A stretch of 40,916 nucleotides of DNA, taken from positions 1-40,916 of the forward strand of contig JAIPEP010000008.1 in NCBI GenBank assembly GCA_021737085.1, read 5' to 3'. A program made the position numbers and the translations under genes. This document shows positions 40,843-40,916 of this stretch, one piece after another; position 1 is the stretch's first letter, and the number at the start of each line of letters is the position of its first letter. This stretch comes from Desulfohalobiaceae bacterium. GTDB taxonomy: Bacteria > Desulfobacterota > Desulfovibrionia > Desulfovibrionales > Desulfothermaceae. Under the pieces are notes generated by a model. It was not told where the DNA came from, did no database searches, and saw only the letters and a program-made list of their open reading frames with translations.

Positions 40843-40916
<74 letters not shown>

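Overview
The window looks like chromosome of a mesophilic anaerobe of the Desulfovibrionales (Desulfobacterota, formerly Deltaproteobacteria). The evidence is the 16S rRNA 5' end at the right edge, the pgk-tpiA-secG-tRNA-Leu order, a rubrerythrin, a GC-rich Gram-negative housekeeping set with an Mla-type lipid transporter, and a candidate UGA-encoded selenoprotein. Genus cannot be fixed from this window alone.

Layout. 1-5313: a leader with a nested palindromic element, then a large hybrid sensor kinase whose end overlaps a response-regulator diguanylate cyclase gene. 5364-7166 (minus): a Ktr/Trk-type potassium uptake pair whose regulatory subunit is unusually short. 7167-10402: an accessory stretch with a small YrhK-like membrane protein, an AT-rich gene for a protein with a HEPN-like RNPLIH motif, and a small unknown gene plus a broken copy of its 3' end on the other side of the AT-rich gene. 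10778-12907 (minus): gmhA-like, fmdB-like, hemC and initiator tRNA. 13059-14209 (plus): shikimate kinase-like and YkgJ-like genes. 14295-16955 (minus): pgk, tpiA, secG, tRNA-Leu(GAG). 17084-23348: NUDIX, suhB, mreB, a GAF protein, a cysteine-cluster protein, a GIY-YIG/DUF123 protein, a methyltransferase and khpA. 23533-25262: rubrerythrin and RNase Z. 25412-28923: an Mla-like operon (STAS-permease, ATPase, MCE protein, lipoprotein). 28995-30708: proC, a methyltransferase, tRNA-Thr(CGT). 30709-33688: a more AT-rich stretch with a small outer-membrane barrel, a PagL-like lipid A deacylase and a PP-loop enzyme, closed by a second nested palindrome. 33759-38021: hydroxyacid dehydrogenase, two tandem half-permeases, murI, degV. 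38098-40521 (minus): hisD, purC and a candidate small selenoprotein. 40843 to the end: 16S rRNA.

The best candidate for something undescribed is 38098-38241 (minus). It is a 47-residue membrane-anchored ORF with a strong ribosome binding site directly after purC. An in-frame TGA follows its single transmembrane helix, a SECIS-like hairpin lies just after the TGA, and the frame continues to a downstream Cys and a TAG stop. Other points of interest are the HEPN-like protein, the two nested palindromes with matching cores, a PagL homologue with Asn at the predicted catalytic Glu position, and the short KtrA-like protein.

All functional calls come from reading motifs by eye. No database search or folding program was run.
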